Program-made: the position numbers and the translations under genes
Part shown: positions 7,085 to 13,879 of the stretch, in pieces
How positions within the stretch are numbered: position 1 is the first letter of the stretch
How the letters are laid out: every line of letters begins with the position of its first letter
Notes under the pieces: model-generated
Databases searched by the model: none
What the model saw: the letters and a program-made list of their open reading frames with translations, nothing else
Told to the model about the DNA's origin: nothing
From: JBELHR01 sp049606855
Lineage (GTDB): Bacteria > Bacteroidota > Bacteroidia > Flavobacteriales > Flavobacteriaceae
DNA: 17,638 nt
Assembly (NCBI GenBank): GCA_049606855.1
Contig: JBMYVY010000019.1
Span: 1 to 17,638 of the forward strand
Direction of reading: 5' to 3'

Positions 7085-8095
7085 ATGGCACAAGATACTA
7101 AAGAAAAAGAAGCTAAATTAAAAGCTTTGCAACTGACTCTAGATAAGCTAGATAAGACTTATGGAAAAGGAGCAGTAATGAAGATGGGAGATGTTGCCCA
7201 TGAAGACGTTGACACAATTTCATCTGGTTCTTTAGGATTAGACTTAGCACTTGGTGTTGGAGGATATCCTAGAGGGAGAATCGTTGAAATTTATGGACCT
7301 GAATCTTCAGGTAAGACGACGCTAACTATTCACGCCATTGCCGAAGCTCAAAAAGCTGGAGGTATAGCTGCTTTCATCGATGCAGAACATGCATTTGATC
7401 GTTATTATGCTGAGAGTTTAGGTGTTGATATTGATAATTTAATTATTTCTCAACCAGATCACGGAGAACAAGCCTTAGAAATTGCTGAAAATTTAATTCG
7501 TTCTGGTGCGATTGATATTGTAGTAATTGACTCGGTTGCTGCCTTGACACCTAAGAGTGAAATTGAAGGTGAAATGGGAGATTCAAAAATGGGTCTTCAT
7601 GCGCGTTTGATGTCTCAAGCATTGAGAAAGTTAACGGGTACTATTAATAAAACGAACTGTACGGTAATTTTTATTAACCAGTTACGTGAGAAGATTGGAG
7701 TGATGTTCGGAAACCCTGAAACAACTACAGGGGGTAATGCACTTAAGTTTTATGCATCTGTACGTTTAGATATTAGAAGAAGAACTCAGATTAAAGACGG
7801 AGATCGTGTGATTGGTAACGCTACTAAGGTTAAAGTAGTTAAGAATAAAGTTGCACCTCCATTCCAACAAGCTGAATTTGATATTATGTATGGAGCGGGT
7901 ATTTCTAAAGTTGGAGAAATTTTAGATATCGGAGTGGATTATGGAATTATTAAAAAGAGTGGTTCATGGTTTAGCTATGGTGATACTAAACTAGGTCAGG
8001 GTCGTGATGCAGTTAAGAACTTAATCAAGGATAATCCTGAATTAGCAGAAGAGTTAGAAGCTAAAATTATTGATGCTATTGAGAATCAAGAATAG
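7085..8095 (+). CDS. recA: Recombinase RecA
   Basis: RecA is the DNA-dependent ATPase that forms filaments on single-stranded DNA, carries out strand exchange in homologous recombination and, in many bacteria, triggers LexA self-cleavage. The 336-residue protein is complete. The Walker A motif GPESSGKTT is at residues 71-79, the catalytic Glu101 follows DA, the Walker B end is VVIDS (146-150), and the L2 DNA-binding loop region with NPETTTGGNALKFYASVR is near residue 205. The C-terminus is short and acidic (LAEELEAKIIDAIENQE), as is usual. The ATG is preceded by a purine-rich AGGAA that could act as a weak ribosome-binding site. A strong terminator follows, so it is probably a single-gene transcript. 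Confidence 0.98.
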   Translation: MAQDTKEKEAKLKALQLTLDKLDKTYGKGAVMKMGDVAHEDVDTISSGSLGLDLALGVGGYPRGRIVEIYGPESSGKTTLTIHAIAEAQKAGGIAAFIDAEHAFDRYYAESLGVDIDNLIISQPDHGEQALEIAENLIRSGAIDIVVIDSVAALTPKSEIEGEMGDSKMGLHARLMSQALRKLTGTINKTNCTVIFINQLREKIGVMFGNPETTTGGNALKFYASVRLDIRRRTQIKDGDRVIGNATKVKVVKNKVAPPFQQAEFDIMYGAGISKVGEILDIGVDYGIIKKSGSWFSYGDTKLGQGRDAVKNLIKDNPELAEELEAKIIDAIENQE

Positions 8096-8114
8096 TTTAT
8101 AATAATACTATACT

Positions 8115-8145
8115 AAGCTCCCAATTATGTTGGGAGCTTTTTTTT
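8115..8145 (+). terminator. Rho-independent terminator of recA
   Basis: A perfect 10-bp stem (AAGCTCCCAA 8115-8124 and TTGGGAGCTT 8130-8139) with the 5-base loop TTATG is followed by an uninterrupted T-run to 8145. It lies 20 bases after the recA stop. The T-run also supplies the possible -33 TTG of the next promoter. Confidence 0.93.
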
Positions 8146-8176
8146 GCTCAAAACCGTTTTAGAAGTGTTAATTTTG
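8144..8176 (+). promoter_or_regulatory. Promoter of the ABC ATPase gene, possibly leaderless
   Basis: TTG (8144-8146) at the end of the terminator T-run, a 22-base spacer and TAATTTTG (8169-8176) match the Bacteroidota -33/-7 pattern fully. Only five bases separate the -7 element from the ATG at 8182, so transcription should begin at or within a few bases of the start codon. Confidence 0.6.
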
Positions 8177-8181
8177 CAGTT

Positions 8182-9141
8182 ATGCTAAAGATTAAAAATA
8201 TACAGTTCTCCTATAATTCTGATCCCATATTAAAGGATTTAAGTTTTGAGGTGGAGCAGGGAGAATATCTTGCAATTATTGGTGCTAGTGGCTGTGGTAA
8301 GAGCACACTTCTAGAACTTATTTACGGTTTGTTAGAATTAGACAAAGGGGAAATTTCTTATGAGAATGAAGTTTTATTGGGTCCTAGCCATTACCTTATC
8401 CCAGGTCATTCTTTCATGAAATATCTTCCTCAGGATTTTGATTTAATGCCTTATATTACTGTAGCCGAGAACGTCGGAAAGTTTTTGAGTAATATCTATC
8501 CGGAGAAAAAGAAAGCTCGTATTTATGAATTATTAGATGTAGTTCATATGAGAGAATTTGCAGACATTAAGGTTAAATATCTGAGTGGTGGTCAGAAGCA
8601 GAGGGTTGCTTTAGCTCGAGTTTTAGCTAAAGAACCTAAGGTGATGCTTTTAGATGAACCGTTTAGTCATATAGATAATTTTAGAAAAAACGCCTTGAGA
8701 CGCAGTCTATTTGCCTATTTAAAAACCCAGAATATCACCTGTTTAGTTGCTACACATGATACGACTGATGCTTTATCTTTTGCTGATAAAACCCTTTTAA
8801 TTGACCAAGGTAAAATTCTTGCCTATAGTGATCCTGAAACTTTATATAAATTACCTAAATCTAAATTTGAAGCTTCCTTTTTCGGAGATGTAAACGATAT
8901 TAATGGTTTAGAATTAGGTCTTTCAGAAGATAGAGAGTATCTGATTTATCCTCATGAATTAAGCATACAGCCACAAGGGAAACTCATGACTGTTGTACGT
9001 AGTTATTTCAAAGGAGCTAATTATCTTATAGAATTGAAGGATTCAAATGATCAGATCGTTTTTATAGAACATCACAAATCTTTAAGTAAAGACATATCGG
9101 TTTATATAGGTTTAGATCAATCACTACCTAAAGGACGTTAA
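8182..9141 (+). CDS. ABC transporter ATP-binding protein (orphan)
   Basis: This is a complete nucleotide-binding subunit. It has Walker A GASGCGKST (residues 34-42), Q-loop Gln84, signature LSGGQ (134-138), Walker B VMLLDEP (154-160, catalytic Glu159), D-loop region SHID and H-loop His192 in ATHD. After the ATPase core there is an extension of about 100 residues (215-319) with a strand-rich, TOBE-like look, as in importers of the PotA/FbpC type. No permease or binding-protein gene is adjacent, so the transported substrate cannot be inferred from context. It stands alone between the recA terminator and the convergent dut gene (4 bases between stops). An import role is inferred from the tail, not shown. 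Confidence 0.85.
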   Translation: MLKIKNIQFSYNSDPILKDLSFEVEQGEYLAIIGASGCGKSTLLELIYGLLELDKGEISYENEVLLGPSHYLIPGHSFMKYLPQDFDLMPYITVAENVGKFLSNIYPEKKKARIYELLDVVHMREFADIKVKYLSGGQKQRVALARVLAKEPKVMLLDEPFSHIDNFRKNALRRSLFAYLKTQNITCLVATHDTTDALSFADKTLLIDQGKILAYSDPETLYKLPKSKFEASFFGDVNDINGLELGLSEDREYLIYPHELSIQPQGKLMTVVRSYFKGANYLIELKDSNDQIVFIEHHKSLSKDISVYIGLDQSLPKGR

Positions 9142-9145
9142 TTTC

Positions 9146-9577
9146 TTAGACACCTGTTGATCCAAATCCCCCTTCTCCCCTTTCTGTTTCTTCTAAAGAC
9201 TCGGTTTCATTCCATTTCCCTTGCACATAAGGAGCTATGACCATTTGAGCGATCCTATCCCCATTGTTGATATGAAAGTCTTCCGAAGAGAGATTAATGA
9301 GAATTACCCCAACTTCTCCCCTATAATCTGCATCGACAGTTCCTGGTGCGTTTAATACCGTAATTCCTTTTTTTGCTGCCAAACCGGAACGAGGTCTAAC
9401 CTGAGCTTCATAGCCATTAGGTAAAGCCATATAAATCCCTGTAGGGATGATTTTGCGTTCCATGGGCTTAAGAGTTATAGTCTCTTGTAAAAACGCTTTT
9501 AAATCCATTCCAGCAGCTTGATTGCTTTCATAATGAGGAAGCGGATGTCCTGATTTATTGATTACCTTAATTTTCAT
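9146..9577 (-). CDS. dut: dUTP diphosphatase (dUTPase)
   Basis: The enzyme hydrolyses dUTP to dUMP and pyrophosphate, keeping uracil out of DNA and supplying the thymidylate precursor. The 143-residue protein is a full-length trimeric-type dUTPase with all five motifs: AAGMDLKA (21-28), RPRSGLA (61-67), GTVDADYRGEVGV (79-91), GDRIAQMV (106-113) and the mobile C-terminal RGEGGFGSTG (133-142). Its ATG overlaps the TGA of the esterase gene (ATGA on the minus strand), so it is translationally coupled as the last gene of the flippase-esterase-dut group. It converges with the ABC ATPase gene, with four bases between the stop codons and no visible terminator. Confidence 0.97.
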   Translation of the reverse strand: MKIKVINKSGHPLPHYESNQAAGMDLKAFLQETITLKPMERKIIPTGIYMALPNGYEAQVRPRSGLAAKKGITVLNAPGTVDADYRGEVGVILINLSSEDFHINNGDRIAQMVIAPYVQGKWNETESLEETERGEGGFGSTGV

Positions 9578-10368
9578 AATTTGTAAAGAAATTTGATTGT
9601 TTTATTCAGTTCTTGAGCCCAAAACCATTCCTGATGTTTCCCTTCAGCTACGATTTCGCTGTACACATTTTTGTAAGGTATTTCATTGGAAATTAATTCA
9701 CTTACTGCAGAGACAACAGGCTGAGTCATCTCGGAACCTTCTTCTGCTCCTGTTATAAATACAAAACGTTGTTTTTTTGAAAGGTCTGCAGTGCCCATTC
9801 GATCAAAAATATCACTATTAAACCAAAAAGAGGTTGAGAGTGCGCCAATTTTGGAAAAGACCTCTGGATGTTCAAGGCCTGCATATAATGCAAAAAGACC
9901 TCCGAGAGAAGAACCAATTATAGCTCTTTGTTTTGACTTTTTTGTACATGAATATTCAGTGATGGACCAGGGAATAATTTTGTTAAGGATGAAATCCAGA
10001 TGTTCATCGGCCTTTCCCCCACCGTATTTTTCATTGGGATCAGGAGTATATTCATCTATGCGATTTCCTCCTCCATTTTCTATTCCAATAACAATGAAGT
10101 CTTCATTGAGCTGGGCTAAATTTTCTGAGACTTGCCAAGTTCCTGCATAAGCTGCTTTAGGGTCAAAGAGGTTTTGTCCATCTAGCATATAGATGGTTTT
10201 GTAGGATTTATTTTGCTTATAATTTTGAGGTAAATATACCCATACACCTCTACCTTCGACCTCTACCCTTTCAAAGGTCTGGGCATGTGAACTAAAGTGA
10301 ATTAAAAGCGCTGCAATAAGGATTTTAATTCCTTTGCTTCTCTTAAATAGATGATGATACATAGACAT
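9574..10368 (-). CDS. Exported alpha/beta-hydrolase esterase (esterase D / enterochelin-esterase-like)
   Basis: Starting at ATG 10366-10368 the product is 264 residues. It begins with a basic stretch and a hydrophobic signal peptide ending HFSSHAQ (about residue 30), so it is probably exported. The mature part is of the putative esterase family (Pfam PF00756 type): the sheet strand TIYMLDGQNLFD, the nucleophile elbow GSSLGG with Ser154, and a late His245 in EGKHQEWFW as a likely triad member. Natural substrates of this family vary from acyl esters to siderophores, so no specific substrate is claimed. The frame is open upstream to a TTG at 10392, and a second ATG lies at 10360-10362. I chose the first ATG. 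The signal-peptide region overlaps the flippase tail by 67 bases in another frame. The stop overlaps the dut start. Confidence 0.8.
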   Translation of the reverse strand: MSMYHHLFKRSKGIKILIAALLIHFSSHAQTFERVEVEGRGVWVYLPQNYKQNKSYKTIYMLDGQNLFDPKAAYAGTWQVSENLAQLNEDFIVIGIENGGGNRIDEYTPDPNEKYGGGKADEHLDFILNKIIPWSITEYSCTKKSKQRAIIGSSLGGLFALYAGLEHPEVFSKIGALSTSFWFNSDIFDRMGTADLSKKQRFVFITGAEEGSEMTQPVVSAVSELISNEIPYKNVYSEIVAEGKHQEWFWAQELNKTIKFLYKL

Positions 10369-11747
10369 AGTATTAGTGATATTCCTACCCAATAATTTTC
10401 TCTAAATTGATAAAAACTTAAAAACGAAAACGCAATGGCGATAGTTAAATAAAGCCCGATTCCCAGCAGATCATAGGGTACTTTATAATGTTTACGTCCT
10501 AAGAAATATGAAATAAGCATCATTGCTCCATAGGCTATAAAGGTGGCCCAAGCAGCTCCGATATACCCAACCGCGGGAATGGTTTGAAACAGTAATATAG
10601 CCGTTAATAAAGCTCCAAAAACTGAGATATACATCCCGTATTTGGTTTTATTGGTCAGTTTATACCAAATAGACAAATTGTTGTACACCCCTAAGAACAG
10701 GTTGGCCGCAAGTATGATAGGGACAATATCTAGAGCGGCGTAATAAGCACTAGATTTAAGGAAAATTGAAGCAATTGGATAGATCAGTACCACGATAGTT
10801 AGTAGAAATAAACTACCAACTATAGTGAACCATTTGGTGATTAAGGCATAGTTGGTTTTTGCGTTCTTTTCTTTAGCTTGATTAAAGAAAAAAGGCTCCG
10901 CTCCTAACCTAAATGCTAAAATATACAAGGACATCATCACCCCAATTTTGTAGGCTCCAGCATAGGCACCCATGCTGTCTGCACCAACGAGATCTTCTAA
11001 TACTAATTTATCTAAATTCTCATTTGTAGTATATGCGAGTCCTGCAACCAATACAGGCCATGCATAGACAAGCATTTTTTTCCACAGCTGAAAATCAAAA
11101 TTCCATTTTGCCTTGAACATTATAGGTAAAAGAGCGATAAATATAAAGCCACTAGCAATGAGGTTGGCAACAAAAATATAACCTTCCTTAAAGCTAGGTT
11201 CAAAGGAAATTATAGTGCGAATGGAACTTTCGGGATGTTGAGGTAAATACCATAAAAACAATATATTAAAGATGGCATAAATGACGATACTTAAAATTTT
11301 GAAACCTGCATATTGCAAAGATTTCCCCTTGACTCTTAAATAAGCAAATGGAATTACCACTAAGGTATCTAGAATTGCAATAGTAATCATCATCTGAAAG
11401 AATATGGGTTTTGAGAAGCCCATGAAATCAGCTATTGGACTACTGAAATACAATAAAATTGCTAAGGCTAGAACCGTTGTAGAAAGTAAGGAAATAAAGG
11501 AAGTGGAAATCACCTTATCCTTAGATTTCTCTGTGTTATAAAACCGAAAAAAAGCCGTTTCCATTCCATAGGTCAACAATATGTTTAAATAAGCGATCCA
11601 AACGTAGAAAATGGTGTTAACTGAAAATTGACTTGTACTTAAAGTCAGGGTATGAAGTGAGACTAAAAATACATTTACAGCCTTGGGTAAAACTGCAGCA
11701 AGTCCATAGACAATTGTATCTTTAAAAAAGGATTTAATTTTAGACAA
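10302..11747 (-). CDS. Polysaccharide / lipid-linked oligosaccharide flippase (MOP superfamily)
   Basis: This 481-residue integral membrane protein has 12 to 14 hydrophobic segments and resembles the polysaccharide-biosynthesis (Wzx/RfbX-like) branch of the MOP superfamily. The N-terminus (KSFFKDTIVYGLAAVLPKAV) and the early charged loop after GMETAFFRFYNTE are typical. Such proteins translocate lipid-linked sugar units across the inner membrane. The likely start codon is TTG (11747-11745): upstream there is an in-frame stop (TAA) with no ATG in between, and the alignment-like N-terminus begins right at this point. The last 67 bases overlap the esterase gene. No glycosyltransferase genes are nearby, so it is not in an obvious O-antigen cluster. 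Confidence 0.85.
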   Translation of the reverse strand: MSKIKSFFKDTIVYGLAAVLPKAVNVFLVSLHTLTLSTSQFSVNTIFYVWIAYLNILLTYGMETAFFRFYNTEKSKDKVISTSFISLLSTTVLALAILLYFSSPIADFMGFSKPIFFQMMITIAILDTLVVIPFAYLRVKGKSLQYAGFKILSIVIYAIFNILFLWYLPQHPESSIRTIISFEPSFKEGYIFVANLIASGFIFIALLPIMFKAKWNFDFQLWKKMLVYAWPVLVAGLAYTTNENLDKLVLEDLVGADSMGAYAGAYKIGVMMSLYILAFRLGAEPFFFNQAKEKNAKTNYALITKWFTIVGSLFLLTIVVLIYPIASIFLKSSAYYAALDIVPIILAANLFLGVYNNLSIWYKLTNKTKYGMYISVFGALLTAILLFQTIPAVGYIGAAWATFIAYGAMMLISYFLGRKHYKVPYDLLGIGLYLTIAIAFSFLSFYQFRENYWVGISLILCLCIIIYLREAKELKSLLQRF

Positions 11748-11801
11748 AGTGGAATACTTTTTGAAACGAATTTAACCATAATTCGGACGTAACTGAAGCA
11801 A

Positions 11802-11835
11802 TTTGAAATAAAAGCTAAAATTAGTCGTATATTTA
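11802..11835 (+). promoter_or_regulatory. Candidate promoter for the nitrobindin-like gene
   Basis: TTTG (11802-11805), a 22-base spacer and TATATTTA (11828-11835; only the last base differs from TAnnTTTG) lie 18 bases before the ATG at 11854. The position and spacing are good. Confidence 0.5.
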
Positions 11836-11853
11836 AGATATAAATCAATTAGA

Positions 11854-12402
11854 ATGAAGGACATAGATTATGGCCCTCTTGAACGTTTAATTGGAACATG
11901 GAAAGGAGAATTAGGACAAGACCGAGTTCCTAAGACTTATGGAGAAAAAACCAATTTGTACAGAGAGGTAACCAAGTATACAAAAGCTGGACAAACCGAA
12001 AATATAGATGTAGAAGTGTTGCGCAATGTGCGTTATCATACTGAAATTCAAAGAATCAATGATGGAAAGATTATTCACGATCAAGTTGGGTACCTGATTT
12101 GGATTCCTGAAAACGATCAAATTATTCACAGTTTTACCATTCCTCGTGGCACGGCAATCGTTGCTGGTGGCAGTTACAGCATAGATTCAGATAATACCAT
12201 GAAAATTACTGTTGAAGCTGAATTAGGTAGTAAGTGGGAAATAGCTCAAAGCCAATTTTTGTCTGAAAATTCTAAAATCAGAAAATACTATATGGAAATG
12301 TCTATTAAGGATGATGTTATGGACTATGTTCAACATTCTTATTTAGAGGTTTTTGGCAAAGATTTTGATCACAAAGATCAAAACACTTTGAAAAAAATGT
12401 AA
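11854..12402 (+). CDS. Heme-binding beta-barrel (nitrobindin / THAP4-like) family protein
   Basis: The 182-residue protein has no signal peptide or membrane segment. It resembles the lipocalin-like ten-stranded barrel family that includes nitrobindin. The N-terminal GTWKGELGQD (residues 14-23) is the characteristic G-x-W-x-G opening, alternating strand patterns fill the middle (for example VGYLIWIPENDQIIHSFTIP), and the C-terminus HKDQNTLKKM holds His173. Some members bind heme and nitric oxide or peroxynitrite, but not all keep the heme ligand, so binding here is an inference. It has its own promoter candidate and lies 42 bases before gpsA, with which it may be co-transcribed. Family assignment is moderately sure; function is not. 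Confidence 0.6.
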   Translation: MKDIDYGPLERLIGTWKGELGQDRVPKTYGEKTNLYREVTKYTKAGQTENIDVEVLRNVRYHTEIQRINDGKIIHDQVGYLIWIPENDQIIHSFTIPRGTAIVAGGSYSIDSDNTMKITVEAELGSKWEIAQSQFLSENSKIRKYYMEMSIKDDVMDYVQHSYLEVFGKDFDHKDQNTLKKM

Positions 12403-12444
12403 CAAAACCAACAGATTGTTTAATTTCGCTTAAAATTTAAAAAC

Positions 12445-13437
12445 ATGGAGCAACTTAAAATTGCTGTTTTTGGTGGAGGTAGTTGGGCAACGGCTATCGT
12501 TAAAATGCTAACAGAAAATTTGGACCAGGTTGGATGGTATATGAGAAGTGATTCTGCAATCCGTCATATCCAGAAGCATGGACATAACCCAAATTACCTT
12601 TCCTCAGCTGAATTTGATACAGATAAACTCTTACTGAGTAATGATATAAATGAAATTGCAGAGTATTGTGATCTCGCGATTTTTGCGATTCCTTCTGCTT
12701 TTTTAAATGATGAATTAGAAAAGATTAATGTTCAAGTTGGAGAAAAGATTATTTTTTCTGCAATTAAAGGAATTGTTCCAGAAACTGGTCTAATTGTAGG
12801 AGAACACTTTCATGAAGTCTATGGGGTTCCTTATGATCAAATAGGAGTCATTACTGGGCCTTGTCACGCAGAAGAAGTGGCTATGGAACGCCTATCTTAC
12901 CTTACAATTGCCTGTAGAGATGAAACAAAGGCGGAGTTATTAGCTAATAATTTACGTAGTTTCTATATCCGTTGTAAGATTTCTGATGATATTATTGGAA
13001 CCGAATATGCAGCAATGCTCAAGAATATTTACGCTATCTGTGCGGGAATTGCACACGGATTAGGTTATGGAGATAATTTCCAATCGGTATTGATGTCTAA
13101 CTCTATTCGAGAGATGAAGCGTTATATCAAGAATATGCATAAGATGAAGCGTAACATCAATAATTCAGCCTATTTAGGAGATTTATTGGTTACTGGATAC
13201 TCAACATTCTCGAGAAATAGATTGTTTGGGAATATGATTGGTAAAGGCTACACAGTAAAGTCAGCGATGATGGAAATGTCCATGGTTGCAGAGGGTTATT
13301 ACGCTACTAAAAGTGCTTTTATATTGAATCAAACCCATCAAGCAAATACACCTATAATTGACACCGTTTACCGAATCTTGTATCAAGGTCAAGATGCAAA
13401 ACGAGAAATGTCAAAACTAACAGAGCTGCTAGATTAA
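12445..13437 (+). CDS. gpsA: Glycerol-3-phosphate dehydrogenase [NAD(P)+]
   Basis: GpsA reduces dihydroxyacetone phosphate to sn-glycerol 3-phosphate, the backbone precursor of phospholipids, in the cytoplasm. The 330-residue protein is full length. It has an N-terminal Rossmann nucleotide-binding loop GGGSWATA (10-17), the conserved SAIKGI with Lys108, GPCHAEEV (138-145, the Bacteroidota form of the usual GPS motif), the catalytic Lys193 in EYAAMLKN, and the substrate-site segment LGDLLVT with Asp246 followed by SRNR. The stop codon is built into the following terminator hairpin. Confidence 0.96.
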   Translation: MEQLKIAVFGGGSWATAIVKMLTENLDQVGWYMRSDSAIRHIQKHGHNPNYLSSAEFDTDKLLLSNDINEIAEYCDLAIFAIPSAFLNDELEKINVQVGEKIIFSAIKGIVPETGLIVGEHFHEVYGVPYDQIGVITGPCHAEEVAMERLSYLTIACRDETKAELLANNLRSFYIRCKISDDIIGTEYAAMLKNIYAICAGIAHGLGYGDNFQSVLMSNSIREMKRYIKNMHKMKRNINNSAYLGDLLVTGYSTFSRNRLFGNMIGKGYTVKSAMMEMSMVAEGYYATKSAFILNQTHQANTPIIDTVYRILYQGQDAKREMSKLTELLD

Positions 13438-13458
13438 TCTAACAGCTCTTAGTTTTTT
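13422..13458 (+). terminator. Terminator after gpsA, overlapping its stop codon
   Basis: AGAGCTGCTAGATT (13422-13435) and AATCTAACAGCTCT (13436-13449) are inverted copies with a single mismatch and no spacer, so the apex forms a loop around the gpsA stop TAA (13435-13437). A T-rich run (TTAGTTTTTTAT) follows. The near-symmetrical stem may also stop transcription coming from the opposite side, though the T-run on that side is weak. Confidence 0.8.
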
Positions 13459-13476
13459 ATAGAAAAAAGCACTCTT

Positions 13477-13878
13477 TTATAATAGAATACCCTTCTCTCC
13501 TATTTCTTTAATCTCTTGTATGGTCTCTTTAGTTACCGTACCTTTTTTGAATTCAAATTGCTTGTCAAACATCTTTCCTTCACAGAAGTAAGTGAGGTTA
13601 AAAAGATTGTCCATTTTATCCAATAATTCTTGTTGGATTAATTCCACTTTTGCTCCAGATTTTGCTGGAAGTACATCAATTTTATGACGCATTAAAGAGG
13701 TTTCTTTTCCAATCGACTCATTAAATCCTTTTGAGACAATCAAGACTATATCAAGAGGAAGATTTCCTTTATTGACGACATAGGCATACCAATCATCACA
13801 TTGAAATTCTTCATTGTATTGAGATACAATGGCCATGTGTACATCTTTCACCTCAGGAATATTGATGTCTTTTTTCAT
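13477..13878 (-). CDS. Small conserved protein encoded directly behind pheS
   Basis: I do not recognise a characterised family. The 133-residue product has no signal peptide or membrane helix. It is soluble and rich in charged residues, with alternating hydrophobic patterns suggesting a mostly beta core (DWYAYVVN, LDIVLIVSKGF, NLTYFCEGKMFDKQFEFKKGTV) and a short helical C-terminus (ETIQEIKEIGEKGILL). It starts one base after the pheS stop, so it is almost certainly co-transcribed and probably translated by coupling. I recall similar proteins after pheS in other flavobacteria, which would make the pairing conserved, but could not check this. A role linked to translation is only a guess from position. 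Confidence 0.8.
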   Translation of the reverse strand: MKKDINIPEVKDVHMAIVSQYNEEFQCDDWYAYVVNKGNLPLDIVLIVSKGFNESIGKETSLMRHKIDVLPAKSGAKVELIQQELLDKMDNLFNLTYFCEGKMFDKQFEFKKGTVTKETIQEIKEIGEKGILL

Positions 13879-13879
13879 C

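Noticed and set aside
9791..10150. 119-aa plus-strand frame opposite the esterase gene
   Set aside because: It lies wholly within the well-supported esterase gene on the other strand and shows no family resemblance.
11911..12129. 72-aa minus-strand frame inside the nitrobindin-like gene
   Set aside because: It is antisense to a better-supported gene; its hydrophobic stretch arises from the complement of polar codons.
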